Positions 17,905-25,817 of a DNA stretch of 64,000 nucleotides are shown here, one piece after another. The translations under genes and the position numbers were made by a program. The stretch is from Nemorincola sp044225795 (lineage in GTDB: Bacteria; Bacteroidota; Bacteroidia; Chitinophagales; Chitinophagaceae), in the NCBI GenBank assembly GCA_044225795.1, contig JBGAIF010000003.1:248001-312000 (forward strand). The letters run 5' to 3'. Below the pieces are notes generated by a model. It was not told the DNA's origin. It saw only the letters and a list, made by a program, of their open reading frames with translations, and made no database searches. Numbering within the stretch: the first letter of the stretch is position 1; every line of letters starts with the position of its first letter.

Positions 17905-17912
17905 TAGATTTG
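17905..17912 (+). promoter_or_regulatory. -7 box of the rpoD promoter
   Basis: TAGATTTG matches TAnnTTTG, with TTG triplets about 15 and 20 bases upstream as possible -33 elements. It predicts a 5' leader of about 80 bases before the rpoD ATG at 17997. The leader contains a small hairpin (GCTCAT-AGGT-ATGAGT). Confidence 0.5.
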
Positions 17913-17996
17913 CCATAGCAATGTCACCTTTTCAACTGATGCTCATAGGTATGAGTTAATTCTTTCAAACCACTCAAATTCTTATTTTCTATGTCA

Positions 17997-18866
17997 ATGC
18001 GTCAACTAAAGATCACAAAATCGATCACCAACCGTGAGAGCCAGTCGCTGGAGAAATATCTGCAGGAAATTGGTAAGGTTGATCTGATCACGCCTGAAGA
18101 AGAGGTGCAATTGGCCATCCGCATCAAGCAGGGTGACCAGCGCGCTCTTGAAAAACTGACCAAGGCAAACCTTCGTTTCGTGGTTTCCGTGGCCAAACAG
18201 TACCAGAACCAGGGTCTATCGCTCAGTGACCTTATTAATGAGGGTAACCTGGGGCTTATCAAAGCGGCCCAGAGGTTTGATGAGACCCGCGGTTTCAAAT
18301 TCATCTCTTATGCCGTGTGGTGGATCCGCCAGTCTATTTTGCAGGCACTGGCAGAGCAGTCGCGTATCGTGCGCCTTCCGCTGAACAAAGTAGGGCTGTC
18401 GAACAAGATCAGCAAGGCTTATTCCCAGTTGGAGCAGGAGTACGAGCGTGAGCCATCGACCGAAGAGCTGGCAGAACTGCTGGATATAGGTACCGAAGAG
18501 GTGGAAACTACATTGGGCGTTGCAGCCAGGCATGTATCTGTAGATGCTCCGTTTGTGGACAGTGAGGATAATACCCTGCTGGACATACTGGAAAATCCGA
18601 ATTCTGATTCGGCAGATGCAGAACTATATCATGGCGAATCATTGCGTTGCGAGATCGAACGTTCTCTGAGCACGCTTACCGACCGCCAGCGCGATGTGAT
18701 CAAGTTGTATTTCGGTATAGGTGTGGCCAACCCGATGAGCCTGGAGGACATAGGTGAGAAATTCTCCCTTACACGTGAGCGTGTACGCCAGATCAAGGAT
18801 AAGGCTATTACCAAGCTGCGCACTGCCAGCCGTTGCCAATTATTAAAGACATATCTGGGAAACTGA
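17997..18866 (+). CDS. rpoD: primary sigma factor RpoD
   Basis: A 289-residue housekeeping sigma-70 factor in the short form found in Bacteroidota, lacking the large region 1.1 and the non-conserved insert. Region 1.2 (SLEKYLQEIGKVDLITPEEE), region 2 (RFVVSVAKQYQNQG through FISYAVWWIRQSI), region 3 and region 4.2 (MSLEDIGEKFSLTRERVRQI) are all present and intact. The start MRQLKITKSITNRESQ is the invariant N-terminus of this family, so I prefer 17997 over the ATG six bases earlier. This factor recognises the TTG/TAnnTTTG promoters seen through the window. The repeat element at 18872 begins five bases after its stop. Confidence 0.97.
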   Translation: MRQLKITKSITNRESQSLEKYLQEIGKVDLITPEEEVQLAIRIKQGDQRALEKLTKANLRFVVSVAKQYQNQGLSLSDLINEGNLGLIKAAQRFDETRGFKFISYAVWWIRQSILQALAEQSRIVRLPLNKVGLSNKISKAYSQLEQEYEREPSTEELAELLDIGTEEVETTLGVAARHVSVDAPFVDSEDNTLLDILENPNSDSADAELYHGESLRCEIERSLSTLTDRQRDVIKLYFGIGVANPMSLEDIGEKFSLTRERVRQIKDKAITKLRTASRCQLLKTYLGN

Positions 18867-18871
18867 TTCTT

Positions 18872-18910
18872 GTCTGAACTAGGATTTATTGGATTTTAAG
18901 ATTTATAGGA
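18872..18910 (+). repeat. left inverted repeat of the GxxExxY element
   Basis: A 39-base repeat built from a head GTCTGAACTA followed by GGATTTATTGGATT and GATTTATAGGA units. It matches the reverse complement of 19430-19468 with three mismatches. Confidence 0.85.
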
Positions 18911-18920
18911 TTTTTTTGAG

Positions 18921-18948
18921 AGGATTGGCGAAAGTCAATCCTTTTTTT
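18921..18948 (+). terminator. hairpin with T-run inside the element, likely rpoD terminator
   Basis: A 7-bp stem AGGATTG/CAATCCT with an 8-base GCGAAAGT loop is followed by seven T. It lies 55 bases after the rpoD stop and between the two direct copies of the element's end repeat, so the element appears to supply rpoD's terminator. Confidence 0.6.
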
Positions 18949-19000
18949 GTCTGGGCCAGGATTTACTGGAATTTAAGGTCTATTGGCTCTTTTTGAGACC
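18949..19000 (+). repeat. second direct copy of the element's end repeat
   Basis: Starting GTCTGGGCCAGGATTTACTG, this copy aligns without gaps to 18872-18923 at about 40 of 52 positions, including the trailing TTTTTGAGA. The two copies have a 77-bp period. Confidence 0.75.
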
Positions 19001-19032
19001 TTACAAATGCCAATGCTTTCTGTTGTTTCTGA

Positions 19033-19422
19033 CTAAGATATTTTCGTCTCAGGATGTTTGGTGTTGTAAATTCTGCGGTATTCAAGACTTGCGGCACCAA
19101 AGTTTATCAGTAACCCGACAGGAAGGTGGTATGTTTCAAGGTAGTTTCTACACTGGCTAATGTTCGCGTCATTTAATTCGCTCAAGGCTTTCAACTCGAC
19201 CATAATAATTCCCTCAACAAAGAAATCTACTCTGCGGGTCCCGATATCAAATCCATCATAGTAGATGGTCATTTCCTGCTCTCTCGAGAATCCAATTCCG
19301 GATTTTTGCATTTCAATTGCAAGGGCTCGTTGGTAGATGACTTCCTGAAACCCGCTCTTAAGAATATTATGAACACGCATAGCGCATCCTATTATTTTAT
19401 GAGTTATTTCGTTATGTATCAT
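19033..19422 (-). CDS. GxxExxY protein (PD-(D/E)XK nuclease fold, PDDEXK_3)
   Basis: A 129-residue protein with the family signature GFQEVIY (Gly24, Glu27, Tyr30). It also has a PD-(D/E)XK-type set: Asp66 in RVDFFVEG, then Glu76 and Lys78 in VELKAL, followed by a helix and the C-terminal LPVGLLINFGA strand with EYRRIYN. All the residues expected for metal-dependent nuclease chemistry are present, but no biochemical function is established for the family to my knowledge. It lies inside the inverted-repeat element and reads toward rpoD, on the same strand as trmH. The ATG at 19422 is eight bases inside the right repeat. Confidence 0.88.
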   Translation of the reverse strand: MIHNEITHKIIGCAMRVHNILKSGFQEVIYQRALAIEMQKSGIGFSREQEMTIYYDGFDIGTRRVDFFVEGIIMVELKALSELNDANISQCRNYLETYHLPVGLLINFGAASLEYRRIYNTKHPETKIS

Positions 19423-19429
19423 AGTGCAT

Positions 19430-19468
19430 TCCTATAAATCCTACAATCCAATAAATCATAGTTCAGAC
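19430..19468 (-). repeat. right inverted repeat of the GxxExxY element
   Basis: The reverse complement reads GTCTGAACTATGATTTATTG and on, matching the left repeat at 36 of 39 positions. Its outer six bases overlap the end of trmH: the stop codon TGA and most of the last valine codon of trmH lie in the repeat head GTCTGAAC. Confidence 0.85.
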
Positions 19469-20050
19469 TTCCAACCCCCACTTGCCTGCTAATGCCTGCC
19501 ATTCTGTTTCCGGCAATTGAGGGTTGCCATTATAGCATCCGGCAATCTGTCTTTGCCTTAATGCTTCGTATAGCGTAATAGCACAGGCTACAGATATATT
19601 AAGGGATTGTACCATGCCTACCTGTGGGATAATAAAATTGCCGTCGCAGTAAGTCAGGCATTCTTCTGTGACACCGGCATGTTCGTTGCCGAAGACCAAG
19701 GCTACTTTTTCTGTCAGGTTGAGGTCGTATAAGGAGTGTGACTGAACACCGAGGTGCGTGGCATATATCTTATCGCATTTCTGCCGCACCGCTTTCATAC
19801 ATTCGTCGGTATCGGTGTACTGATGTATGGTGAGCCACCCGGCCGCACTTACAGATGCATTACTGTTCAGTTTCTTATGCTTAGGGATAGTGGTCGTGAG
19901 CACGAAAATATCCTGTACGCCAACAGCGTCGCAGGTGCGCATCACTGCGCCTATATTATGCGGGTCGTGAACATTTTCAATAACCACTACAAGGCCCGGC
20001 TGGCGGTAATTCAGCACGCGTTTGATCTTCGCTTCTCTTTCCGGAGTCAT
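19463..20050 (-). CDS. trmH: tRNA (guanosine-18-2'-O)-methyltransferase TrmH
   Basis: A 195-residue SpoU/SPOUT-class enzyme that methylates the 2'-O of G18 in the D-loop of tRNA using S-adenosylmethionine. Motif 1 is NVHDPHNIGAVMRTCDA, motif 2 is ALVFGNEHAGVT and motif 3 is MVQSLNISVACAI; together they form the trefoil-knot SAM site. The length and the C-terminal extension fit TrmH rather than TrmL. The stop codon lies in the end repeat of the adjacent element, so the original C-terminus may have been altered by its arrival. Confidence 0.92.
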   Translation of the reverse strand: MTPEREAKIKRVLNYRQPGLVVVIENVHDPHNIGAVMRTCDAVGVQDIFVLTTTIPKHKKLNSNASVSAAGWLTIHQYTDTDECMKAVRQKCDKIYATHLGVQSHSLYDLNLTEKVALVFGNEHAGVTEECLTYCDGNFIIPQVGMVQSLNISVACAITLYEALRQRQIAGCYNGNPQLPETEWQALAGKWGLEV

Positions 20051-20088
20051 TTATTAAGTAAAAATTGAAGATTCAAAAATAAATAGAA

Positions 20089-20176
20089 ATGTGAGAGAAT
20101 GTGCGTGAAATATGATGAATGTGGGGGATGTGATCAATCTTGTCATGTGAGAGAATGCGGGCTAAATGTTAAATGG
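20089..20176. repeat. low-complexity island before the NRPS gene
   Basis: ATGTGAGAGAATG occurs at about 20088 and 20144, with further ATGTG, AATGTG and GATGTG fragments between and after. It resembles the other short degenerate islands in the window. The NRPS promoter lies about 90 bases to the right. Confidence 0.5.
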
Positions 20177-20263
20177 AAATGTGATAATTATTTATGATTA
20201 ATCCGGGTGCAAAATTGGTAGTCCAATAGCAAACAAATTGCCGAACACGGATAAGAAAAGTTG

Positions 20264-20271
20264 TACTTTTC
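20264..20271 (+). promoter_or_regulatory. near-consensus -7 box before the NRPS gene
   Basis: TACTTTTC differs from TAnnTTTG by the last base. A TTG lies at 20238-20240. If used, the transcript starts near 20278 and the TTG codon at 20261 cannot be the translation start. Confidence 0.4.
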
Positions 20272-20278
20272 GGACAAA

Positions 20279-23200
20279 TTGCTCATAGTTATTTCTACTG
20301 AAGAAAATATAACCCCAAGTGTCGTTCTCGGCGCGCATAAACCGGAATTTCTGCAAGAGGAAACCCTTGCCGAATTATTTCGTGCGTCGGCACAAAAGCA
20401 TGCACACAGGACGGCGCTGATCTTTGGAGAAAGGTCAGTCACCTATGCCGAATTGGACCGATGGAGTGATGCTATGGCCGATCATTTATCGCAGAAGGGT
20501 ATAAAGCCCGGCGATGCGGTGGGGCTATGGTGGCCGCGCAGCCTGGAGCTGCATGTAGCTGTGCTGGGAATTGTGAAGGTGGGAGCTGCTTATGTGCCTC
20601 TCGACAGGGAGATGCCCGCAGAGCGTGTAGAGACCGTGCTGACAGAAGTGGGTGCAAAAGGATATATCAGCCAGGATAAGCTGAATCTTGAGTGCCCGAT
20701 GTTTCCGGTGGTCTTACCGCCCAAAACTGACGAGATCATTTTTATTCCACCTACGGCTAAACCGGATAACTGGGCTTATGTGTTGTACACATCAGGTAGT
20801 ACAGGCAAGCCGAAAGGAATACCCATCGCACACAGGCAGATATGCCATTTTGTAAGAGCGGAGCACAGTGTATTGGAGGTACATGCCAGCGACAGGGTGT
20901 ACCAGGGCTTTTCGGTGTCGTTTGATATGTGGTGCGAGGAGACCTGGATCGGGTACTTTGCAGGGGCTACCTTGTGGGTGGCGGATGCCGCCACCGCAAA
21001 ATCTATAGATGAGCTGGGGGATGTGCTGAGAAAGAACCGCATTACTGTGCTGCACGCTGTACCCAGCTTGCTGGCGGTAATGGACGATGATATTGCTTCT
21101 ATACGCCTGGTAAATGCGGGTGGCGAAGCATGTACCGCGCAGGTAGTGTCGAGATGGTCGATACCATCCCGGAAATTCTTTAACAGTTACGGACCAACGG
21201 AAACCACAGTGACCGCTACGCTGGTGGCACTGAAACCCGGGGATCCTATCACCATAGGTATGCCGCTCCCCAACTACCACCTGGCTGTGGTGGATGAGCA
21301 ACTCAACGTTTTGCCGCGGGGCCAGCGTGGCGAGCTGGTGATCACAGGAGCGGGCGTGTGTAAGGGGTATATCAATCTGCCTCAGCTTACGAGCCAGAAA
21401 TTTGTACCAAAGCCCAATGCTATGGCGGCGATGCCGGGTGATACGGTGTATCGCACGGGAGATGCGGCGGTCATTAACGCAGATGGGAGCATAGACTTCC
21501 AGGGACGGTTTGATGACCAGATCAAATTGCGCGGATACCGCATAGAACTGGGAGAAATAGAAAATAAGCTGGCGAGCCTGCACGATGTAACTGCTGCTGC
21601 TGTTGCCGTAAAGAAAGACCTTAACGGACAGGACCACCTTGCCGGTTATGTGGTGTGCGATGATCCGGTGACGATGAACCAGCAGCATATACGGGAAGAG
21701 CTGATGAAGGTATTGCCCGCATACATGGTACCAAGTGTCATTGTGCAGTTGCCGGAGATGCCCAGGCTGCCGAGTGGCAAGATAGACAGGAAGAGTTTAC
21801 CTGTTCCGGCATTGCTGCTGGAGAGTGCTGTATCTGTGGAAGATGATATCATAGATATAGACGCACCATTGGGTGACAGGGTAATAGCGGCCATGCGCAA
21901 GTTCTTCCCTAACCGTAGCATAGAACTGACAAATGACTTTTTTACAGACCTTGGCGGACATTCCCTTTTAGCAGCGGCATTTGTTTCGCGCCTGCGCAAA
22001 GAGGCTAATGTTCCCCAGGCCTCACTAAAAGATATATACCTGCACCGACCGCTCGGAGCGCTGGTGAAACACTGGGAAACAAAACCCGCGGAAGAGACCA
22101 AGGCAAAACGAATATTCAATGAAATACCAAGGGGGCGGTTCTTGTGGTGCTGGCTGGCGCAGACATTGTCATTATTACTGATCTACGGATTGTTTGCTGT
22201 TCAGATATTCTTCCCCTACCTCGGTTACTACTATGTGGAAGAAGAGACAAAGAACATCACTTACGCGATAACAACGGCTTTGTGCATGTTTTGTTTTATC
22301 CCGCCATTGTTTGCCTTCTTCAGTATGGCTATCAAGTGGCTGGTGATCGGCAGAATGAAAGAAGGAGATTATCCGCTATGGGGGAGCTATTATTTCAGGT
22401 GGTGGTTTGTAAAGACCATGCAACGCCTGTTGCCATCACAGTTCCTGAATGGTACTCCTTTATACAATGGTTATCTGCGCAGGATGGGTGTGAATGTGGC
22501 AAAGGATGCGCAATTGGCTGCCATCACCATCGGAGCTGAAGACCTGGTGACCATAGGCAGCGATGTGAGTATCAGTTCGCAAGTGGTCATTAATAACGCA
22601 TTTGTAGAAGATGGCCTGCTGAAGCTGCGTAAAGTGCATCTTGGTGACCATGCGTACATAGGCAGCAGTGCCATCATATCCGGTGGCGCCACGGTGCAGG
22701 AGTGGGGTGAGCTGAAAGATCTGAGCCATCTTACGGAAGGGAAAATAATAAAGCAAGGTGAGGTGTGGCAGGGCAGTCCCGCTACAATGGTGGAGCAAAA
22801 AAATATAGATGAACTACCACAGCCGCTCCATGTGTCCGGCGCGAAGAGGACGACGTATTCCTTTATCTTCCTGCTGATGCTGCTGATATTCCCGTTTGTG
22901 GTGCTGTTACCGTTATTGCCCACTATCATCATTGTCAACAACCTCGATAACTCCACACCTGACTACGACTTCAGTTACCTTGTGGTGACACCATCGCTGG
23001 CGCTCAGCTATATCATTGTCTTCACGCTGGTGACCGTTTTGCTTACCCGGATGCTGCAATGGGGAATCAAGCCGGGTAAGTACCCTATATACAGTTGGTT
23101 CTATGTGAGGAAATGGTTTGCCGACCAGTTGATGTCTTTGTCTCTGATAGTGCTGCACCCGATATATGCTACCGTTTACATCTCACTATTGTTCCGTGCG

Positions 23201-24247
23201 TTGGGCGCCAAGGTGGGTAAGAATACAGAAATATCAACCGCCAGTAGTGTTACCCATCCATTACTGGTCATCGGCAAGGGCGCATTTGTGGCAGATGCCG
23301 TGACACTTGGTGAATCAGATGTCAGGGGGCAGCAACTGATACTGGAGAAAACAGTGATTGGCAATAACAGTTTTGTTGGTAACAGTGCATTGATACCGCA
23401 GGGATATTCACTGCCGGGCCGTATGCTGATCGGTGTACTCTCCACACCGCCCAGTAAACAGCAGATGGAAGACACCAAGGCAAAGGATTGGTTTGGATCT
23501 CCTGCCATTGCGCTGCCGCGCAGGCAGGCCAGCCGAGCATTTCCGATGGAGCTGACAGCACGGCCTTCTGCACAGCGAGTGCTGGGAAGGAGCATAGTAG
23601 AGTTCATTCGCATACTGATTCCTGAAACCACCATTCTCATCTGTAGTATTCTTTTCATCGCGTATGCGCATGACCTTGTAGAGGGCAAGCCCTGGTGGCA
23701 GATGGCGTTATACCTGCCTTTCTATTATCTCTTCTACATGGGACTGCCTGCCGTGATCGTTACGGCGTTGCTGAAGTGGATATTTGTAGGTAAGCATAAG
23801 CCGGAGCAAAAACCAATGTGGACATCGAAAGTATGGAGGAGCGAGGCGATCACATCCACATATGAAGCGCTGGCTGTGCCCTTCCTGCTCGATTTTATGC
23901 GGGGTACGCCCTGGCTGCCCATCATATTGCGGATATTCGGGGTGAAGACGGGCAAGCGCGTGTGGATGAATACCACCGATATCACTGAGCATGACATGGT
24001 AGAAATAGGGGATGATACCGCGCTCAATGAAGACTGCGGGCCTCAGACACATTTGTTTGAAGACAGGGTGATGAAGGTGGGGCCGGTGAAGATAGGTAAG
24101 CGGTGCAGCATAGGTGCACGTACCATCATTCTTTACGACAGCGAAATAGGCGATAATGTGAACGTAGATGCCCTATCGCTGGTGATGAAGGGCGAGAACT
24201 TACAATCAAACAGTAACTGGGCAGGCAGCCCGGTGAAACCGGCTTAG
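20279..24247 (+). CDS. Pls/PosA-type non-ribosomal peptide synthetase
   Basis: A membrane-bound single-module synthetase of about 1320 residues. The adenylation domain (about 30-520) shows YTSGSTGKPKG (about 174), NSYGPTETT (about 309), VYRTGD, FDDQIKLRGYRIELGE and PSGKIDRKSLP (about 504). A carrier domain follows with LGGHSLL, its phosphopantetheine serine at about 567. There is no ordinary condensation or thioesterase domain. Instead there are three repeats, each a pair of membrane helices and a left-handed hexapeptide-like segment (from about residues 625, 865 and 1115). This is the architecture of epsilon-poly-lysine synthetase (Pls) and its relatives, where the C-terminal repeats polymerise the amino acid. 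Pocket residues read from SFDMWCEE and the later motifs give Asp-Met-Glu at the first three specificity positions, suggesting a basic amino acid. No ATG fits the start; TTG 20279 or 20261 are candidates. Confidence 0.88.
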   Translation: MLIVISTEENITPSVVLGAHKPEFLQEETLAELFRASAQKHAHRTALIFGERSVTYAELDRWSDAMADHLSQKGIKPGDAVGLWWPRSLELHVAVLGIVKVGAAYVPLDREMPAERVETVLTEVGAKGYISQDKLNLECPMFPVVLPPKTDEIIFIPPTAKPDNWAYVLYTSGSTGKPKGIPIAHRQICHFVRAEHSVLEVHASDRVYQGFSVSFDMWCEETWIGYFAGATLWVADAATAKSIDELGDVLRKNRITVLHAVPSLLAVMDDDIASIRLVNAGGEACTAQVVSRWSIPSRKFFNSYGPTETTVTATLVALKPGDPITIGMPLPNYHLAVVDEQLNVLPRGQRGELVITGAGVCKGYINLPQLTSQKFVPKPNAMAAMPGDTVYRTGDAAVINADGSIDFQGRFDDQIKLRGYRIELGEIENKLASLHDVTAAAVAVKKDLNGQDHLAGYVVCDDPVTMNQQHIREELMKVLPAYMVPSVIVQLPEMPRLPSGKIDRKSLPVPALLLESAVSVEDDIIDIDAPLGDRVIAAMRKFFPNRSIELTNDFFTDLGGHSLLAAAFVSRLRKEANVPQASLKDIYLHRPLGALVKHWETKPAEETKAKRIFNEIPRGRFLWCWLAQTLSLLLIYGLFAVQIFFPYLGYYYVEEETKNITYAITTALCMFCFIPPLFAFFSMAIKWLVIGRMKEGDYPLWGSYYFRWWFVKTMQRLLPSQFLNGTPLYNGYLRRMGVNVAKDAQLAAITIGAEDLVTIGSDVSISSQVVINNAFVEDGLLKLRKVHLGDHAYIGSSAIISGGATVQEWGELKDLSHLTEGKIIKQGEVWQGSPATMVEQKNIDELPQPLHVSGAKRTTYSFIFLLMLLIFPFVVLLPLLPTIIIVNNLDNSTPDYDFSYLVVTPSLALSYIIVFTLVTVLLTRMLQWGIKPGKYPIYSWFYVRKWFADQLMSLSLIVLHPIYATVYISLLFRALGAKVGKNTEISTASSVTHPLLVIGKGAFVADAVTLGESDVRGQQLILEKTVIGNNSFVGNSALIPQGYSLPGRMLIGVLSTPPSKQQMEDTKAKDWFGSPAIALPRRQASRAFPMELTARPSAQRVLGRSIVEFIRILIPETTILICSILFIAYAHDLVEGKPWWQMALYLPFYYLFYMGLPAVIVTALLKWIFVGKHKPEQKPMWTSKVWRSEAITSTYEALAVPFLLDFMRGTPWLPIILRIFGVKTGKRVWMNTTDITEHDMVEIGDDTALNEDCGPQTHLFEDRVMKVGPVKIGKRCSIGARTIILYDSEIGDNVNVDALSLVMKGENLQSNSNWAGSPVKPA

Positions 24248-24251
24248 TGAT

Positions 24252-24283
24252 GTGCTAATTAGCAGATGTGCTGATTAGCAGAT
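24252..24283. repeat. two tandem 16-bp repeats after the NRPS gene
   Basis: GTGCTAATTAGCAGAT is followed directly by GTGCTGATTAGCAGAT, then by a third partial TAGTGCC. The core CTAATTAG is palindromic. The island begins four bases after the NRPS stop. Confidence 0.7.
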
Positions 24284-24412
24284 TAGTGCCGGTGTTTTAA
24301 TTTTTATCTATTACCAGACAGTGTTATGTCACTCCTTAGGAGTTCAGCCGATATTATGTTGAGCATTCTATGTTAATGTCGTCCTTGCAGATTGCAGGAT
24401 ATGAGAAATATA

Positions 24413-25678
24413 TCAGTTGATGCCCGCAAGTATCTCATAAAATCTGTAACAATCCTCGAAAGTATTGTACAGCGGTACAGGTGCTATGCGTATCACGTTC
24501 GGCTCGCGCCAGTCTGCAACAACGCCGTTTTGTGTAAGTGCTTCAAACACTTCTCTGCCTTTGTCGCCAAACAACATAGATAGCTGGCAGCCACGGCGTG
24601 AAGGCTCGGACGGTGTGATGATCTCAAATGGCAGATGCGTGATCTGCTTCAGCAGAAATTCCATGTAACCCGTGAGGCGCAGACTCTTTTCACGTAGTGC
24701 CTGAAGCCCGGCTTTTTCGAAAATATCCAATGACGCATTGTGCGCGACCATATTGAACACCGGAGCATTACTCATTTGCCAGCTCGCTGCTCCCTTTTGC
24801 GGGATAAAGCCTTTCTTCATCCTGAAACGTGTCTTCTCATCATTTCCCCACCAACCGGCAAGACGGAACAATTCAGGATTGTTGCCATGACGCTCGTGTA
24901 CATAGGCACCACCTACGCCGCCCGGTCCTGAGTTGAGATATTTATAGGAGCACCAGCAGGCGAAATCCACATCCCAGTCGTGAAGCTGTAATGGAATGTT
25001 ACCTACGGCATGTGCAAGGTCGAAACCGGCATAGGCTCCGGTATCGTGAGCAGCCCTTGTGATCTGTTGCAGGTTGAAGAACTGCCCCGTATAATAATTC
25101 ACCCCACCAATCATCACCAGTGCCAATGAGTCGCCTGCATCTTTGATAGCGGTTAGTATGTCTTCATCGGCTATCAGGTGCTCGCCGTCCTTGGGCGCGA
25201 TCTCAATTATTGCATCTGCAGGATCGAAGCCATACATGCGTACCTGTGTTTCTACCGCATACTGGTCTGAAGGGAATGCCCCCGCTTCCATAAGTATCTT
25301 ATACCTGTTCCCTTCAGGCCTGTAGAAAGAAAGCATGAGCAAATGCAGGTTGACGGTAAGCGTATTCATGGCCACTACTTCGTCCTTATTGGCACCTACG
25401 ATGCCGGCCAGGCGCTCTGAGAATATATGATGATAAGAAAACCATGGATATGCTGCCTGGAAGTGACCTTCTACACCGTATTTGCCCCAGTCGCGCAATT
25501 CTCGTTCCATGAGATAACTCACACTCTTAGGCTGCAGACCGAGCGAGTTGCCACAGAAGTAACGAACATCCTCTCCGTCATGTTGCGGAAAAATAAAGCG
25601 TTCCCTGAACGGGTAGAGCGTATCTGTCTGGTCGAGTCCCTGTGCAAATTCCAATGAAGCTTCGTATGTTGCGGACAT
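24413..25678 (-). CDS. kynU: kynureninase
   Basis: A 421-residue PLP enzyme that cleaves kynurenine or 3-hydroxykynurenine to (3-hydroxy)anthranilate and alanine. The PLP lysine is in WCSYKYLNSGPGG at about residue 243, preceded by the cofactor aspartate in GFDLAHAVGN. N-terminal FCGNSLGLQP and C-terminal IRIAPVPLYNTFED are typical. The length matches the family. No other tryptophan-degradation or quinolinate genes lie beside it, so its pathway context (NAD synthesis or tryptophan breakdown) cannot be read here. Confidence 0.95.
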   Translation of the reverse strand: MSATYEASLEFAQGLDQTDTLYPFRERFIFPQHDGEDVRYFCGNSLGLQPKSVSYLMERELRDWGKYGVEGHFQAAYPWFSYHHIFSERLAGIVGANKDEVVAMNTLTVNLHLLMLSFYRPEGNRYKILMEAGAFPSDQYAVETQVRMYGFDPADAIIEIAPKDGEHLIADEDILTAIKDAGDSLALVMIGGVNYYTGQFFNLQQITRAAHDTGAYAGFDLAHAVGNIPLQLHDWDVDFACWCSYKYLNSGPGGVGGAYVHERHGNNPELFRLAGWWGNDEKTRFRMKKGFIPQKGAASWQMSNAPVFNMVAHNASLDIFEKAGLQALREKSLRLTGYMEFLLKQITHLPFEIITPSEPSRRGCQLSMLFGDKGREVFEALTQNGVVADWREPNVIRIAPVPLYNTFEDCYRFYEILAGIN

Positions 25679-25817
25679 AGCTGAAATGTGAGAAAAATGT
25701 GAGGTGCCAAAATTAAACAGTAAAAGGGAGAAAGAGCACTCTATTTATGTCACTTATTTGATATGGATAGTAATAAAAGGAATATAATTTATATATTGCT
25801 CTAATAAAGATCATTTA

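Larger units (their letters stand above)
18872..19468. mobile_element. 597-bp inverted-repeat element carrying a GxxExxY gene
   Basis: Two 39-base ends in inverted orientation (18872-18910 and 19430-19468) match at 36 of 39 positions and both begin GTCTGAACTA. Similarity stops sharply outside them. Inside are a second direct copy of the left end, a hairpin, and one gene (19033-19422). The element fills the entire gap between the stop codons of rpoD and trmH. There is no transposase. It may be a non-autonomous mobile element or a repeat family tied to its GxxExxY gene; the mobile nature is inference. Confidence 0.6.

Noticed and set aside
24331..24343. Palindrome ACTCC-TTA-GGAGT between the NRPS and kynU genes
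   Set aside because: Only a 5-bp stem, no T-run and no second copy in the window; not enough to call a terminator or an IS end.
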